DNA from: Skermanella rosea
GTDB lineage: Bacteria > Pseudomonadota > Alphaproteobacteria > Azospirillales > Azospirillaceae
Direction of reading: 5' to 3'
NCBI RefSeq assembly: GCF_016806835.2
Contig: NZ_CP086112.1
Coordinates: 514,001-578,000 of the forward strand
DNA length: 64,000 bases
Shown: in pieces, positions 17,113 to 25,908 of the stretch
How the letters are laid out: every line of letters begins with the position of its first letter
Position numbering within the stretch: the stretch's first letter is position 1
The notes under the pieces: generated by a model
Seen by the model: only the letters and a program-made list of their open reading frames with translations
Databases searched by the model: none
What the model was told of the DNA's origin: nothing
Translations under genes and position numbers: made by a program

Positions 17113-17684
17113 AGGAGCAGGGCCTTCTCGCGGTGAACCTCGCCGGACATCCTGGCCGTTTCCCGCTGGTCCATGACTTGGCGCAGCTTCGGGAAATCGA
17201 CCTCCTCCTCCTGGTCGACATGGTGTTCGATCAGCCGCCTCAGTTCCCCGGCACGGGTCCGCCAGCGCGGATCGTCCTTGGGGATCTGCTCCAGGGCGTA
17301 GAGGTGCATCTTCATCTCGGCATGCTCGCTGTAGAGCTGCCTCGTATGCTCGACGGCCTGGGCGCGGTCGTGGAGCAGCGGGTAGACCACGTCCTCCTCC
17401 GCCATGGCGTGGGCGGCCAGGCGGTGCTTCAGGCGGAGCAGCAGTTGCGTCCGGTCGAAGACGGCATCGTCGGGGCTATGCTCCATCCGGTCCAGCAGCG
17501 ACAGGATGACCCGGTGGTCGCGCGCCAGCGCATCGAAGGCGTCCCGGCCGGCGGAAGCCCGGGCCGTTCCCGCCGCCTGCGCCACGACCGGGGGCAGCAG
17601 CCGGCTGGCGATCAGGGCCGCCGCGGCGCCGCCGGCGAAGGCCAGGATGCCGCGCATCGAAATCCAGTCCGCATCTCTCCGCAT
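17109..17684 (-). CDS. Membrane-anchored hemerythrin-domain protein
   Basis: A 191-aa protein with an N-terminal membrane helix (ILAFAGGAAAALIASRLL) followed by an HHE hemerythrin domain. Candidate iron ligands lie in ALARDHRVI, HAMAEEDVVYPLLHD, YSEHAEMK and LIEHHVDQEEEVDFP. The helical bundle should bind a di-iron centre, and relatives sense or store O2 or respond to NO and oxidative stress. The start at 17682-17684 (MRRDADW) has a GGGGAG ribosome site. The AT-rich segment at 17755-17785 probably holds its promoter. Confidence 0.85.
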   Translation of the reverse strand: MRRDADWISMRGILAFAGGAAAALIASRLLPPVVAQAAGTARASAGRDAFDALARDHRVILSLLDRMEHSPDDAVFDRTQLLLRLKHRLAAHAMAEEDVVYPLLHDRAQAVEHTRQLYSEHAEMKMHLYALEQIPKDDPRWRTRAGELRRLIEHHVDQEEEVDFPKLRQVMDQRETARMSGEVHREKALLL

Positions 17685-17857
17685 CACGTGTTCTCCCCGT
17701 CTGTTCCGAAGTCTCGAGAACCGCAACAGGGATCGAGCGGGACCGTTCGGAACGATTTAGTTTCCATAAGATAGATTATGAGTTTAATACGGCGATGCCG
17801 CGGCACCGATCCGACCCGCGCAGTTCCCCCCTTCCCCGTCGGATTTCCCCGCCGGGG

Positions 17858-19696
17858 TTACGCCACGACGTCGCGAGAGCCAGCCGGAGCCGAACCGCCC
17901 CATCGGCCGATCGTGTGAAAGCGGGCGGGTTGAAGAAACTCTGGCGTCGTGGCGGGCCAAGGCGCCAATTTCGCCATGTCCGGGGCGACCGCGTGCAGGG
18001 CGGCCTGCACTTCGGGGTCCGCACTCGCGGTCGCGAGGGCATCCGGATCGGTCCAGCGGAGTTGGCCTGCCTCGAAGCGGGCATAGATGCGCCCCGTGCC
18101 GCGGTCGGCGAAGTTCACCCGGGAAAATTTCCGTATGCAGCGGGCTAGATATCCCGCGTTGTTCTCCGCGGCCATCGTCGCCTGGTCCGGATAGACCTCC
18201 TCCCGCCGGCGGGCATCGACGTTGATCTTCCGGTATCGCTCCAGGTTGAGTATGCAGCGGACGTCCAGGATGTTCATCTCGCCGCTCCAGCCGAACGCGG
18301 CCGTGAGAGGCACCTCTCCGCGCGGGACGCTGTTGTCAAGGAACTCGAAGTGGACGGACATGTTCAGGTCCAGCGCGCGGCCGAACAGGATGTTCTGCAT
18401 CCCCGTATAGGCCTCCACGTTGTGCGCGAGCAGATCGTCCACCGACTTGTACCGGCCGACTTCCAGGCCGCGCTGCCAAGCGCGCTCGACCGTCTCCTCG
18501 GGGGGAGTCACCATGAACAGATAGCACAGCAGGTTGCCGAAGCGGGACGGCAGGTGCTTGCTTTCGTCCGAATGGAGCGCAAAGCTGTCGAAGCGGAAGC
18601 GGTCGATCAGGAGGTGCGAGGTCTGCCGCTTGTCGCCCTTGCGTACGAGATGGGCATCGAGCTTCCGATCGATCAGCGTGACTTCCTGGCTGGTTAGCAT
18701 CCCCGCATACTTGTACAAGGCACCCAGTGAATCGAAATCGAGCAGGGCCTTCCGCCAGGTATCGGGGCTTATCAGCGCGAAGTCGTTCCACTGGATTCCC
18801 ATCTTCGCGGCCAGCTTCCTTTGCAGGGGCCGCATCGTGCTCTTCCCCGAGGCGGAAGCGCCTTTGGTCAGCATGGTGACCGGCCGATCCTGGGCGGGGA
18901 TCTGCCGGAATCCTTTCCGTTGCGCGACGTCGCGGATTTTCGGCTCGAGGAACTGACCAATGACCCTGCCGCCATAGTCGTTGCAGGCGAGGCCCAGGGC
19001 GAGGGACGGAAGAAACGTGTGCTCTCCCAGGATCCGGCCGTGCTTCAGGCGGGTAGCCGAAGCGACCCTCACGAGCGACCGGAAGGCAGCCTTGTCCAGC
19101 GCCGCCTCGCTCGCGTGCGCCCGCATGCTCCACGTGCGGACGACCCGCTCGTCGCGGTCCCATTCGCTTTCCACCGCGGGTGCCGCCGCGACGCCGGGCG
19201 ACCTGCGGAACCAGGTCCAGAGACCGCGCGGAGCCGCGTCCCGCTCCCTGCCGGGATCGGTCGAGGAACGGCGGAACGAACCCGACAGTTCGCTTCCGAT
19301 GAAGGTCTCAAGCTCGGATCTCGCCTGACGGTACAGGTCGTCGAGCTGGGATCGGTGCGGTTCGACGACCAGCGTCATGAGCGTCTGCGTCATGCGCCGC
19401 AGGTTCATGCCCAGGCTGCTGACGCTGGCGTCTTCGGGATCGGGGATCTCGTAGTCCGCCGTGACCCGTACCAGCACCTCGTGCAGGGCCAGCCGTTCCG
19501 GCCGGAAGATCGCCAGATCCTCCAGCGACAGTCCGGTGACGTCCCGGAGTTCCATGGCTTGCGCGATGTTGTTGAAGGAGTTCTCCGGCCGGAAAATGGT
19601 CGAGAGTGCCAGCAGTTCGCGCGTGAACCCCGACTGGATGCCTGGATTCCAGGGGCCTTCGGGGCGATCGTCACGACCCCTGTCATTTCTTTGCAT
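17858..19696 (-). CDS. Large P-loop protein, zeta-toxin/kinase-like core
   Basis: A 612-aa protein that I cannot name. Residues about 275-285 contain a clear Walker A, GASASGKST, followed by FALISPDTWRKALLDF, a pattern seen in zeta toxins and small-molecule kinases where an Asp or His follows a beta strand. VTLIDRKLDAHLVR and SHLLIDRFRFDSF continue the kinase-like core. The N-terminal 250 residues are helical and charged. The C-terminal region (PDQATMAAENNAGYLARCIR) is also unassigned. It is more than twice the size of a classic zeta toxin and no epsilon antitoxin is adjacent. It stands alone, downstream of a 375-bp gap. Confidence 0.55.
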   Translation of the reverse strand: MQRNDRGRDDRPEGPWNPGIQSGFTRELLALSTIFRPENSFNNIAQAMELRDVTGLSLEDLAIFRPERLALHEVLVRVTADYEIPDPEDASVSSLGMNLRRMTQTLMTLVVEPHRSQLDDLYRQARSELETFIGSELSGSFRRSSTDPGRERDAAPRGLWTWFRRSPGVAAAPAVESEWDRDERVVRTWSMRAHASEAALDKAAFRSLVRVASATRLKHGRILGEHTFLPSLALGLACNDYGGRVIGQFLEPKIRDVAQRKGFRQIPAQDRPVTMLTKGASASGKSTMRPLQRKLAAKMGIQWNDFALISPDTWRKALLDFDSLGALYKYAGMLTSQEVTLIDRKLDAHLVRKGDKRQTSHLLIDRFRFDSFALHSDESKHLPSRFGNLLCYLFMVTPPEETVERAWQRGLEVGRYKSVDDLLAHNVEAYTGMQNILFGRALDLNMSVHFEFLDNSVPRGEVPLTAAFGWSGEMNILDVRCILNLERYRKINVDARRREEVYPDQATMAAENNAGYLARCIRKFSRVNFADRGTGRIYARFEAGQLRWTDPDALATASADPEVQAALHAVAPDMAKLAPWPATTPEFLQPARFHTIGRWGGSAPAGSRDVVA

Positions 19697-20071
19697 GGTT
19701 GGGCATACCCATTCTGCAGGGGACTCCGCTCCCGACCTGCCGCCGTTCGGGAAGCCGGGGAGCGGGCAGCCGCTTCCGGTTCGGGCGGACGAGGCGATGC
19801 GGCATGATGCGGGACGCCAGCCAGGGCGACCGCCGCGCCTCGGAGACCCCCGATACCTCCGACGGTGGCAGCCGGCGCTCACCTGCCGGCGCCGCACTCT
19901 CGAAACGGGCCGTTGGCTTCGGAATGATACCGCCTTTGCTCCGGAGTGTATATTGTATATCGACAGCCCCGGTGTTCACCTGCGCAACCGGTGGTGCCGG
20001 GTTTTCGTCACGGCCACGATCGGGTCGGGGGAGAGCCGTCGGAAGAGCGGCCCCTGCCCGTCCCGCGACCC
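19697..20071. other. 375-bp intergenic region
   Basis: This lies between the P-loop protein start and the 3' end of the sensor kinase; both are minus-strand. An AT-rich core around 19945-19965 (GTGTATATTGTATATCG) stands out in the GC-rich background and is a likely promoter or operator for the P-loop gene. A weak CCGGTG/CACCGG inverted repeat follows at 19972-20000. No coding sequence is evident. Confidence 0.4.
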
Positions 20072-21022
20072 TCACGCGGGGAAGACGATTCGGGTCAGGC
20101 TGGCGCCCGGTTCCGGCAGGACCAGCTCCCCGTCGAGCTGGGAGACCAGGCCCTCGATGATCTGGAGGCCGAGGCTCGGGACGACCTCCCGCGGCATCCC
20201 CGGACCGTCGTCGGCCACGGTGAGCGAGGCGCGATGCGGGTCGAGGCGCTTCAGGTCCACCTCGATCACTCCGTGGTCGCGCCCCTTGAAGGCGTGCTTG
20301 ACCGAATTGGTCATCAGCTCGGTCAGGATCAGGGACAGCGCCGTGAGCCCGCGGAGGTCCATGCGGACATCGTCGGCCTGCACGCGGCAGGCGACGTTCG
20401 AGGCGCCGGTGGCTTTCAGAAGGTCGTCGCAGAGGCCGCCGAGATAGTCGCCGAGCGGCTGGTCCAGGGCGGCCGGTTCGTGCAGCCGGCGGTGCAGCCT
20501 GGACATCATCTCCAGCCGGTGCATGGCGTCGTCGAACGCGTTCTCGGCCGACGCCGGATCGGCGGCGACGGCCGCTTTCTGAAGCATGAGCAGCGAACTG
20601 ACGAAGGAGAGATTGTTGGCGACGCGGTGCTGCAACTCGGCGAATAGGGTGGTCTGCCGACGGGCGAGTTCCGCGGAGACCTCCTGCGCCGCCTTGAGAC
20701 GTTCGCCCGCGCGCCTCATGGCGTGGATGATGGCTATGTCGACGCCGACGATGAAGACGTAGAAAGCCAGGGCGAGCGCCGTGTCCGCCGTGAGCCCGAA
20801 GGAGTCGAACGGCGGTATGAACCAGTACCAGGCGGCCAGGCCGCTCAGGACGGCGCACAGCGTACCCGCGCGCGTGCCGGCGACGAAGCAGGTCAGGATG
20901 ACCGCGGGGAAGAAGGTGATGTAGGGGAATCCGGGCGGCAGCACGGAATGGAGCAGGAACCGCGCGAGGAGACCGACGAGGAACGCCGCCGCCGCGAAGC
21001 CGTAGCCCGGCAGGGGCGCCAT
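20072..21022 (-). CDS. Membrane sensor histidine kinase (DUF4118, HisKA_2)
   Basis: A 316-aa kinase. Its N-terminus has KdpD-like DUF4118 transmembrane helices, including PPGFPYITFFPAVILTCFVAG and the YWFIPPFDSFGL loop. The HisKA_2 dimerisation and phosphorylation motif FAELQHRVANNLSFVSSLL follows (His near residue 131). Next is an HATPase_c domain (LILTELMTNSVKHAF, DDGPGMP). It should autophosphorylate in response to a membrane or cell-wall signal. The start codon overlaps the stop of the upstream hybrid kinase by one base (TGATG at 21020-21024), so the pair is translationally coupled. Confidence 0.88.
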   Translation of the reverse strand: MAPLPGYGFAAAAFLVGLLARFLLHSVLPPGFPYITFFPAVILTCFVAGTRAGTLCAVLSGLAAWYWFIPPFDSFGLTADTALALAFYVFIVGVDIAIIHAMRRAGERLKAAQEVSAELARRQTTLFAELQHRVANNLSFVSSLLMLQKAAVAADPASAENAFDDAMHRLEMMSRLHRRLHEPAALDQPLGDYLGGLCDDLLKATGASNVACRVQADDVRMDLRGLTALSLILTELMTNSVKHAFKGRDHGVIEVDLKRLDPHRASLTVADDGPGMPREVVPSLGLQIIEGLVSQLDGELVLPEPGASLTRIVFPA

Positions 21023-23256
21023 CAGGACACCCGCCCGGACAGAAGGCGGTCGACCGCGGCGATCAGCTGGTTGCCGTTGACGGGCTTGGTCAGGACCGGC
21101 GCATTCCTGTGGTGCTCGGCGATCCCGCCGCCGTTCTGGTAGCCGGTGCAGAACACGAACGGCACGCCCCGATCAAGCAGGATGTCCGCCAGGGGGAGCA
21201 CCGTTTCCCCGAACAGGTTGACGTCGAGCACCGCCGCCTCCGGGTCTTCGGTTCGGGCAAGCGCGAGCGCGTCCCCGACCCGGCCGACCGGCCCCAGGAC
21301 GCGGAACCCCGCGTCGTTCAGGAGCTTCTTCAGGGCAAGGGCGGTCAGCGCCTCGTCCTCGACCACCAGGACCCGCCGTTCCCGGTGGTGCGGCAGGGTG
21401 GCGGCGTCGCTTTCGCGGGGTTCGGATCTTTCGGAAACGTTCCGAAGGTGCCAGACGTCGGACGGCAATACCAGCCGGCATCTCAGCCCCCGTACCTGCC
21501 AGTCCATCTCCAACCGTCCCATCAGCTGCCCCTCGATCGTCTGGCGCATCAGCGTGATGCCGAAGCCACCGGTCCCGGGCGGCATGGCTGCGGGTGGGCC
21601 GCCTTGTTCCTCCCAGTCCAGGCAGAGGCCGCCCTCCTCCGGATCGGGTCGCCATTCGACGCGCAGCCGGCCCCCCGGCCTGGACAGCGCGCCGTAGCGG
21701 GCGGCGTTGGCCGCCAGCTCGTGAAGGACCAGGGTCACCGCCTGTGCCGCCTCGGCCCGGATCGACGCTCCCGGCCCGGCCGCGTCAAGGATATTGTCCG
21801 GCCCGCGGAGGGCGTCCACCTCGCCTTCCACCAGGCTGCGGATGTCCACGCCCGACCATCCGGACGCCGCGAGGAGGACATGGGCCCGCGCCATCGCCGC
21901 AACCCGGCCCTGGACGGCTTCGGCGTAGACGGCCGGATCCTCGGCGCGGGAGAGCTGCACGATGGCCTGTACCACGGCAAGCGCGTTCTTGGCCCGGTGA
22001 TCCACCTCCCGCATCAGCAGCCGAAGCCGCGTCTCCGTGGCCCGCCGGTCGGTCAGGTCGGCCGCCATGGTGACGACCAGGCGCCGCCCCCGGGTGTCAT
22101 GGCCGATCGGCGCGGACCGGAACGCCCAGACCAGCGTGCGCCCGTCGGCGGCCCGGATCTCGTAGTCGCCCTCGTCCAGTGGACCGTCGAGTTCGTAGAG
22201 CCGGTCGATGTCCATGCGCACCGTGTCCATCCGCTGGCCATAGGCGCGCGAGGTCCAGTCCGCCACGGTCCCGATCTCGTGGGCGGCGTACCCGGTCAGG
22301 TCGAGCCAGGCATGGCTGACCAGGGAGATTTCGCCGTCTTCGGCGTGCACCATGACGGGAAACGGCGCCTCTTGGACCACGCGGCGCAGGCGCTTCTCGC
22401 TTGTCCGTGCCAGGGCTTCGGACCGGTCCAGCCGGGCGGCGTGCAGGATCACGGCCGCCGCGAGGACCAGGGCGGTGAGCGCTGCCACCAGCACCATCCG
22501 GAATTCCGACCCGTAGATGCCGGAGTTCACGCCCCGGTCGAGGAGCCAGGCCGCCCCGAACGGTCCGGCGACGGCGATGGGAAGGAGAGTCCGGGCCGTG
22601 GCGGCACCCGGCCCCGGTCCGGTCAGCCAAGCGATCGACCTGGAGTTCGGCGCCAGGGCGAAGGTGCCGGCCGTCAGCGCCAGCAGGGCCAGGGCGGTCG
22701 GCAGGGCCATGGCGGTGGCGAAGCCGGTCCCCCGGAGAACATCCGCGCCGATCATGTAGCCCGCCCCGGCCAAGGCGGGCGGAAGGGCGCCCAGCGCCGC
22801 GAGCCACGGCGCCGGAAAGCCCCTTCCCCACCCTCTTCCGGAAACCGCGATCCCGAGGGCGGTCGGCAACAGGCTGAGCGCGGTAGCCCAGGCCATGCGG
22901 CCCGGGGTCGGGTGGCCCGCGGTGACGGCGACATCGTCGAAGATCCGAATACTGTCCAGGGGGAGCGGAATACCCGCCGCATAGGCCAGCAGCGTCCATG
23001 CCGCGACGGCCGCGACCGCTCCGGCGGACAGCGTCGCGACGATGCCCGCGAGGCGTCCGGGCAAGCTCCGCGCGCCGAGGCCGAGCGCCGCGAGGCACAG
23101 GCACACGGCGGTCAGGGGAAGCATCTGCAGGCTTTCCGGTACCGGCCCGGCGGTGATCCACCCTGCGATCCGGCCGGCGATGGAGCCCCCGGCGATCAGG
23201 GCCGCCAGGGCGGCGCACAGGCGCGCGACGATCCTGGCCCTGGCCGTCACGTCCAT
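21022..23256 (-). CDS. Membrane hybrid PAS-HWE histidine kinase with receiver
   Basis: A 744-aa sensor kinase. Residues 1-280 hold about eight hydrophobic helices. A PAS domain (about 290-400) starts RRVVQEAPFPVMVHAEDGE. The HWE-type phosphorylation helix MREVDHRAKNALAVVQAI has its His near 420. The ATPase domain (LVLHELAANAARYGAL) follows, and a C-terminal receiver starts at about 627 with [18 protein letters not shown] and a phospho-Asp in AAVLDVNLF. It closely parallels the kinase at 46907-49417. An ISAs1-type insertion ends 66 bp upstream of its ATG and may have separated it from its promoter. Confidence 0.88.
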   Translation of the reverse strand: MDVTARARIVARLCAALAALIAGGSIAGRIAGWITAGPVPESLQMLPLTAVCLCLAALGLGARSLPGRLAGIVATLSAGAVAAVAAWTLLAYAAGIPLPLDSIRIFDDVAVTAGHPTPGRMAWATALSLLPTALGIAVSGRGWGRGFPAPWLAALGALPPALAGAGYMIGADVLRGTGFATAMALPTALALLALTAGTFALAPNSRSIAWLTGPGPGAATARTLLPIAVAGPFGAAWLLDRGVNSGIYGSEFRMVLVAALTALVLAAAVILHAARLDRSEALARTSEKRLRRVVQEAPFPVMVHAEDGEISLVSHAWLDLTGYAAHEIGTVADWTSRAYGQRMDTVRMDIDRLYELDGPLDEGDYEIRAADGRTLVWAFRSAPIGHDTRGRRLVVTMAADLTDRRATETRLRLLMREVDHRAKNALAVVQAIVQLSRAEDPAVYAEAVQGRVAAMARAHVLLAASGWSGVDIRSLVEGEVDALRGPDNILDAAGPGASIRAEAAQAVTLVLHELAANAARYGALSRPGGRLRVEWRPDPEEGGLCLDWEEQGGPPAAMPPGTGGFGITLMRQTIEGQLMGRLEMDWQVRGLRCRLVLPSDVWHLRNVSERSEPRESDAATLPHHRERRVLVVEDEALTALALKKLLNDAGFRVLGPVGRVGDALALARTEDPEAAVLDVNLFGETVLPLADILLDRGVPFVFCTGYQNGGGIAEHHRNAPVLTKPVNGNQLIAAVDRLLSGRVS

Positions 23257-23321
23257 GGCCAGGCTTTCGGCCCGCCGGTGCGCCGCGCGGCCGGAGCGCG
23301 GCGGGCACTCCCATCCGGACC

Positions 23322-24596
23322 CAGGGCTGTTCAGTTCTCGCTATGAGAGGCGATATGCGAGCGCATTGTCGAAGTTGAGCGCGTTGACGTAGAGTTCGCG
23401 GGCGATGTTCTGGACGCCGTTGGCCCGCAGGATGTTGATCGCGAAGCTGCGGAACCGGGCGACGTGGGTGGGCTTGACGCGGGTTCGGCTGGCGTCCTCG
23501 CCGAACGTGACGTCGCGGACCCAATGGCTCCGGTTTTCAATCGCCCAGTGCCCCCGGACCGCCCGTCCGAACGCCTCGGCGCCGAGCGCGACCTGGCAGG
23601 CGTAGAACGAGACGTCCTCGGTGGCGTGCCACAGGCCTGACCTGGTGTCCTTGTGCCAGGTCAGGCGGGCGACGCGGGCGGCGCAGACGATTAGGCCGTC
23701 CCATTCGGCGTCGAGTTTGCCCCGGACATCGAAGGTCTCGACCGTGCGGGTCTCGTGGCGGCCGTGGCCCTTGGGATCAACGCTCCTGTGGCTTTCGGCC
23801 GGGGGCTGGGTGGCGGCGATGGCCTCGAGCGTGGCCAGCAGGGTCGGCTGGTTGGCCTTGACCTGGGCGAGCAACGCGTTGCCGGTGTCGCGGGCCGCCT
23901 CAAAGGTTTTTTTGACAGTGCAGCGCGTCGGCGGTGAACAGCACGCCGCTCAGGCCGAGCTCCGCGATCAGGCGCTGGGCCGCCGGGATCTCGTTGCTCT
24001 TGTCGTCGATCTCGCTGTGCGCCAGCAGGATCGCCGCCTCCGAGGCGAACGCGCTGAGCGCCTGGGCCGCCTTGCGGTCGTTGAGGTGGTCGAAGCTGCC
24101 CTTGAGCGTCTTGCCGTCGAGCGCGATCGCCGGCATCCCGCCCTCGGGGCGCGCCAGCAGGCTGGCGGCGTGCCGGCGGAACGCCCGCTCCAGGGCGTCG
24201 GCGTCGAGGTCCTGGAGCACGGTGCGCAGGGTGTTGACCGATGGCGCCCGCCTCAGGGCGACGCCGAACAGCTCGTTGAGCAACTCCCGGCGCTGCTCCA
24301 GGAAGACGATGATGCGGCGGTACGAGGTCGCGCCGGACAGCAGCGCCAGCACGGTGAACAGCAGCAGCGGCGCCAGCGGGTAGCGCTTGCCCGCCGCGCG
24401 CCGCGGATCGGGAACCTCGCCCAGGGCCGCGAGAAGCCGGCCGAACGGTACCATGGCAACCCCCAAGTCCAGGAATTGCCGAGCAAGGATTCACACATTC
24501 GCGCGAGATGGTAGACTCTTTCTACGCTGCTTCACACCCCGCCAGGACTCGCTGCGCGCGAGTCAGGCGCGCAACGGGGAGAACTGAACAGCCCTG
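23322..24596. mobile_element. ISAs1-type insertion sequence with 10-bp target duplication
   Basis: Perfect 18-bp terminal inverted repeats lie at 23322-23339 and 24579-24596 (GAGAACTGAACAGCCCTG at the right). The 10-bp sequence CATCCGGACC is duplicated immediately outside (23312-23321 and 24597-24606), within the 8-10 bp range reported for ISAs1-family elements. Length is 1,275 bp. Intact duplications argue for recent, single-step insertion into the upstream region of the kinase operon. Confidence 0.92.
23341..24466 (-). pseudogene. ISAs1-type transposase, split by a frameshift in an A7 run
   Basis: Two minus-strand frames together make a full-length ISAs1 transposase of about 375 aa. The first (24466 down to 23900) has the DDE_Tnp_1-associated N-terminus GEVPDPRRAAGKRYPLAPLL and IALDGKTLKGSFDH. 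The second (to 23341) has LLAQVKANQPTLLATLEAIA, GHWAIENRSHWVRDVTFGED and NILRANGVQN. The break is at the poly-A tract read from 23913 to 23907: frame 0 gives HCQKN-L-stop, whereas the shifted frame gives KTFEAARDTGNALL. Losing one A restores the frame, so slippage could produce active enzyme. Otherwise it is a pseudogene. Confidence 0.8.
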
Positions 24597-24606
24597 CATC
24601 CGGACC

Positions 24607-24839
24607 GAAGGCGTGCATAAGGTTCGACGTCCCATGAAACATCAGCTGATTTTATGTAATAGCTGCTCTATCGGGAGCATGGTTTTAACGAATTTATTCA
24701 TTTTCTTCTTCTGCAACAGGATTTCTCAACAATGTCAGCGACCTGCATCTTGTTCACTCGCAAATCCGGAGTAGGTTTTGATTATGGATCTGAGCGGCGC
24801 AAGATCAAAATATTAGTTATCTCATGATTTGCCCTGCCG
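24607..24839. other. AT-rich intergenic segment
   Basis: The 24640-24830 stretch is markedly AT-rich for this genome (for example TTTTAACGAATTTATTCATTTTC near 24683, and ATTAGTTATCTCATGATTTG near 24812). It probably contains the original promoter of the kinase operon to its left, now separated by the ISAs1 insertion, and the 3' end of the AEC gene to its right. A 46-codon frame at 24634-24774 has poor codon use and I do not accept it as a gene. Confidence 0.4.
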
Positions 24840-25784
24840 TCAGACCGGATGAAGCAGCGCCAGGACCACGGTGATGCTGACCACGGACAGCAGGGTCGTC
24901 AGCATGACGGCATTGACGGCGCCGGCGACATAGCAGCCGAACTGGTGGGCTTGCAGGTACACGTTGGCTCCGGCAGGCAAGGCGGCGGTGACGGTCGCCA
25001 CGGCGACGGCCTCGGGCGACAGGCCCGCGACCTTGGCCGCCAGCAGCCAGACGACCAGGGGATGCAGCACCAGCTTGAGGACGGCCACGGTGAGGGCCTC
25101 CACCAGTTCGCCGCCGATGCGGAGCGCGCTCTGGGCCTGCGCGGCGCCCAGCGCGATCAGGGCGGTCGGCGACGCCGCGGCGGCGAGCATCGCGGTCATC
25201 CTGTCCAGCGGCTCCCAGATGCCCAGGCCGGTGAAGCTCCAGGCGAGGCCGCTCACCAGGCCGATGATGATCGGGTTGGACAGGGTCTCCTTCACCGCGG
25301 GCAGGACGATCGACATCAACCCCCCGGAATGTCCCCGCCCGACGGCGATCAGGACCGTGGTCACCGGAAGCAGGATGAGCGAGTGGAAGGCGATGATCTT
25401 GGTCTGGAGGACGACGCCCTCGGGACCGAAGGCGGTCTGGATCAACGGAAGGCCGAGCAGCACGGCGTTGGAATACATCGCCGCCATGCCGAACACGCCG
25501 AGCTGGTCGAGCCGCAGCCGGAACAGCGTCCGGCCGCAGGCGAGCGCCAGGGCCAGGATGACCAGGCAGCCGCCGAAATAGGCCAGCGCTATGGCGGGTT
25601 CCATGTTCCGGGCCGTCCCTTCCGCCGCCGTGGAGCGGAACAGCAGCACGGGGATCATCAGCCAGGTCGCCGCGTTGGCGACGCCGCGCACCGCCGCCGG
25701 CGGCAGGATCGACGTCCGCCCGGCGACGTAGCCGACCAGGATCAGGCCGAACACCGGCAGAATGATGTTGATGAAGATCATCAT
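24840..25784 (-). CDS. AEC-family (auxin efflux carrier) transporter
   Basis: A 314-aa membrane protein with ten predicted helices in two inverted bundles, the AEC/Mem_trans pattern. Recognisable segments include FINIILPVFGLILVGYVAGR, MYSNAVLLGLPLIQTAFG, SNPIIIGLVSGLAWSFTG and the C-terminal TAALPAGANVYLQAHQFG. Bacterial members move small organic acids such as malate. The start is at 25782-25784; the next codon is also ATG. It diverges from the S9 peptidase gene across about 125 bp. Confidence 0.88.
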   Translation of the reverse strand: MMIFINIILPVFGLILVGYVAGRTSILPPAAVRGVANAATWLMIPVLLFRSTAAEGTARNMEPAIALAYFGGCLVILALALACGRTLFRLRLDQLGVFGMAAMYSNAVLLGLPLIQTAFGPEGVVLQTKIIAFHSLILLPVTTVLIAVGRGHSGGLMSIVLPAVKETLSNPIIIGLVSGLAWSFTGLGIWEPLDRMTAMLAAAASPTALIALGAAQAQSALRIGGELVEALTVAVLKLVLHPLVVWLLAAKVAGLSPEAVAVATVTAALPAGANVYLQAHQFGCYVAGAVNAVMLTTLLSVVSITVVLALLHPV

Positions 25785-25908
25785 GGGGATGTCGGTTTCC
25801 TGGATTGGGCCGTCGGACCCGCGTCCCGGCACGGCGCGGGGGTATGGCGCGGGCCGGTCGAGGCGGGTTAGACAGGGACTCCGCACCCCACAAGCGAGGA
25901 ACACAGAG

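Noticed and set aside
21109-23346. 745-codon plus-strand frame over the hybrid kinase
   Set aside because: Antisense to a gene with complete PAS, HWE and receiver domains; it reads through the ISAs1 left end.
24634-24774. 46-codon frame in the AT-rich segment
   Set aside because: Codon use is unlike the genome, it has no ribosome site and no similarity; more likely promoter DNA.
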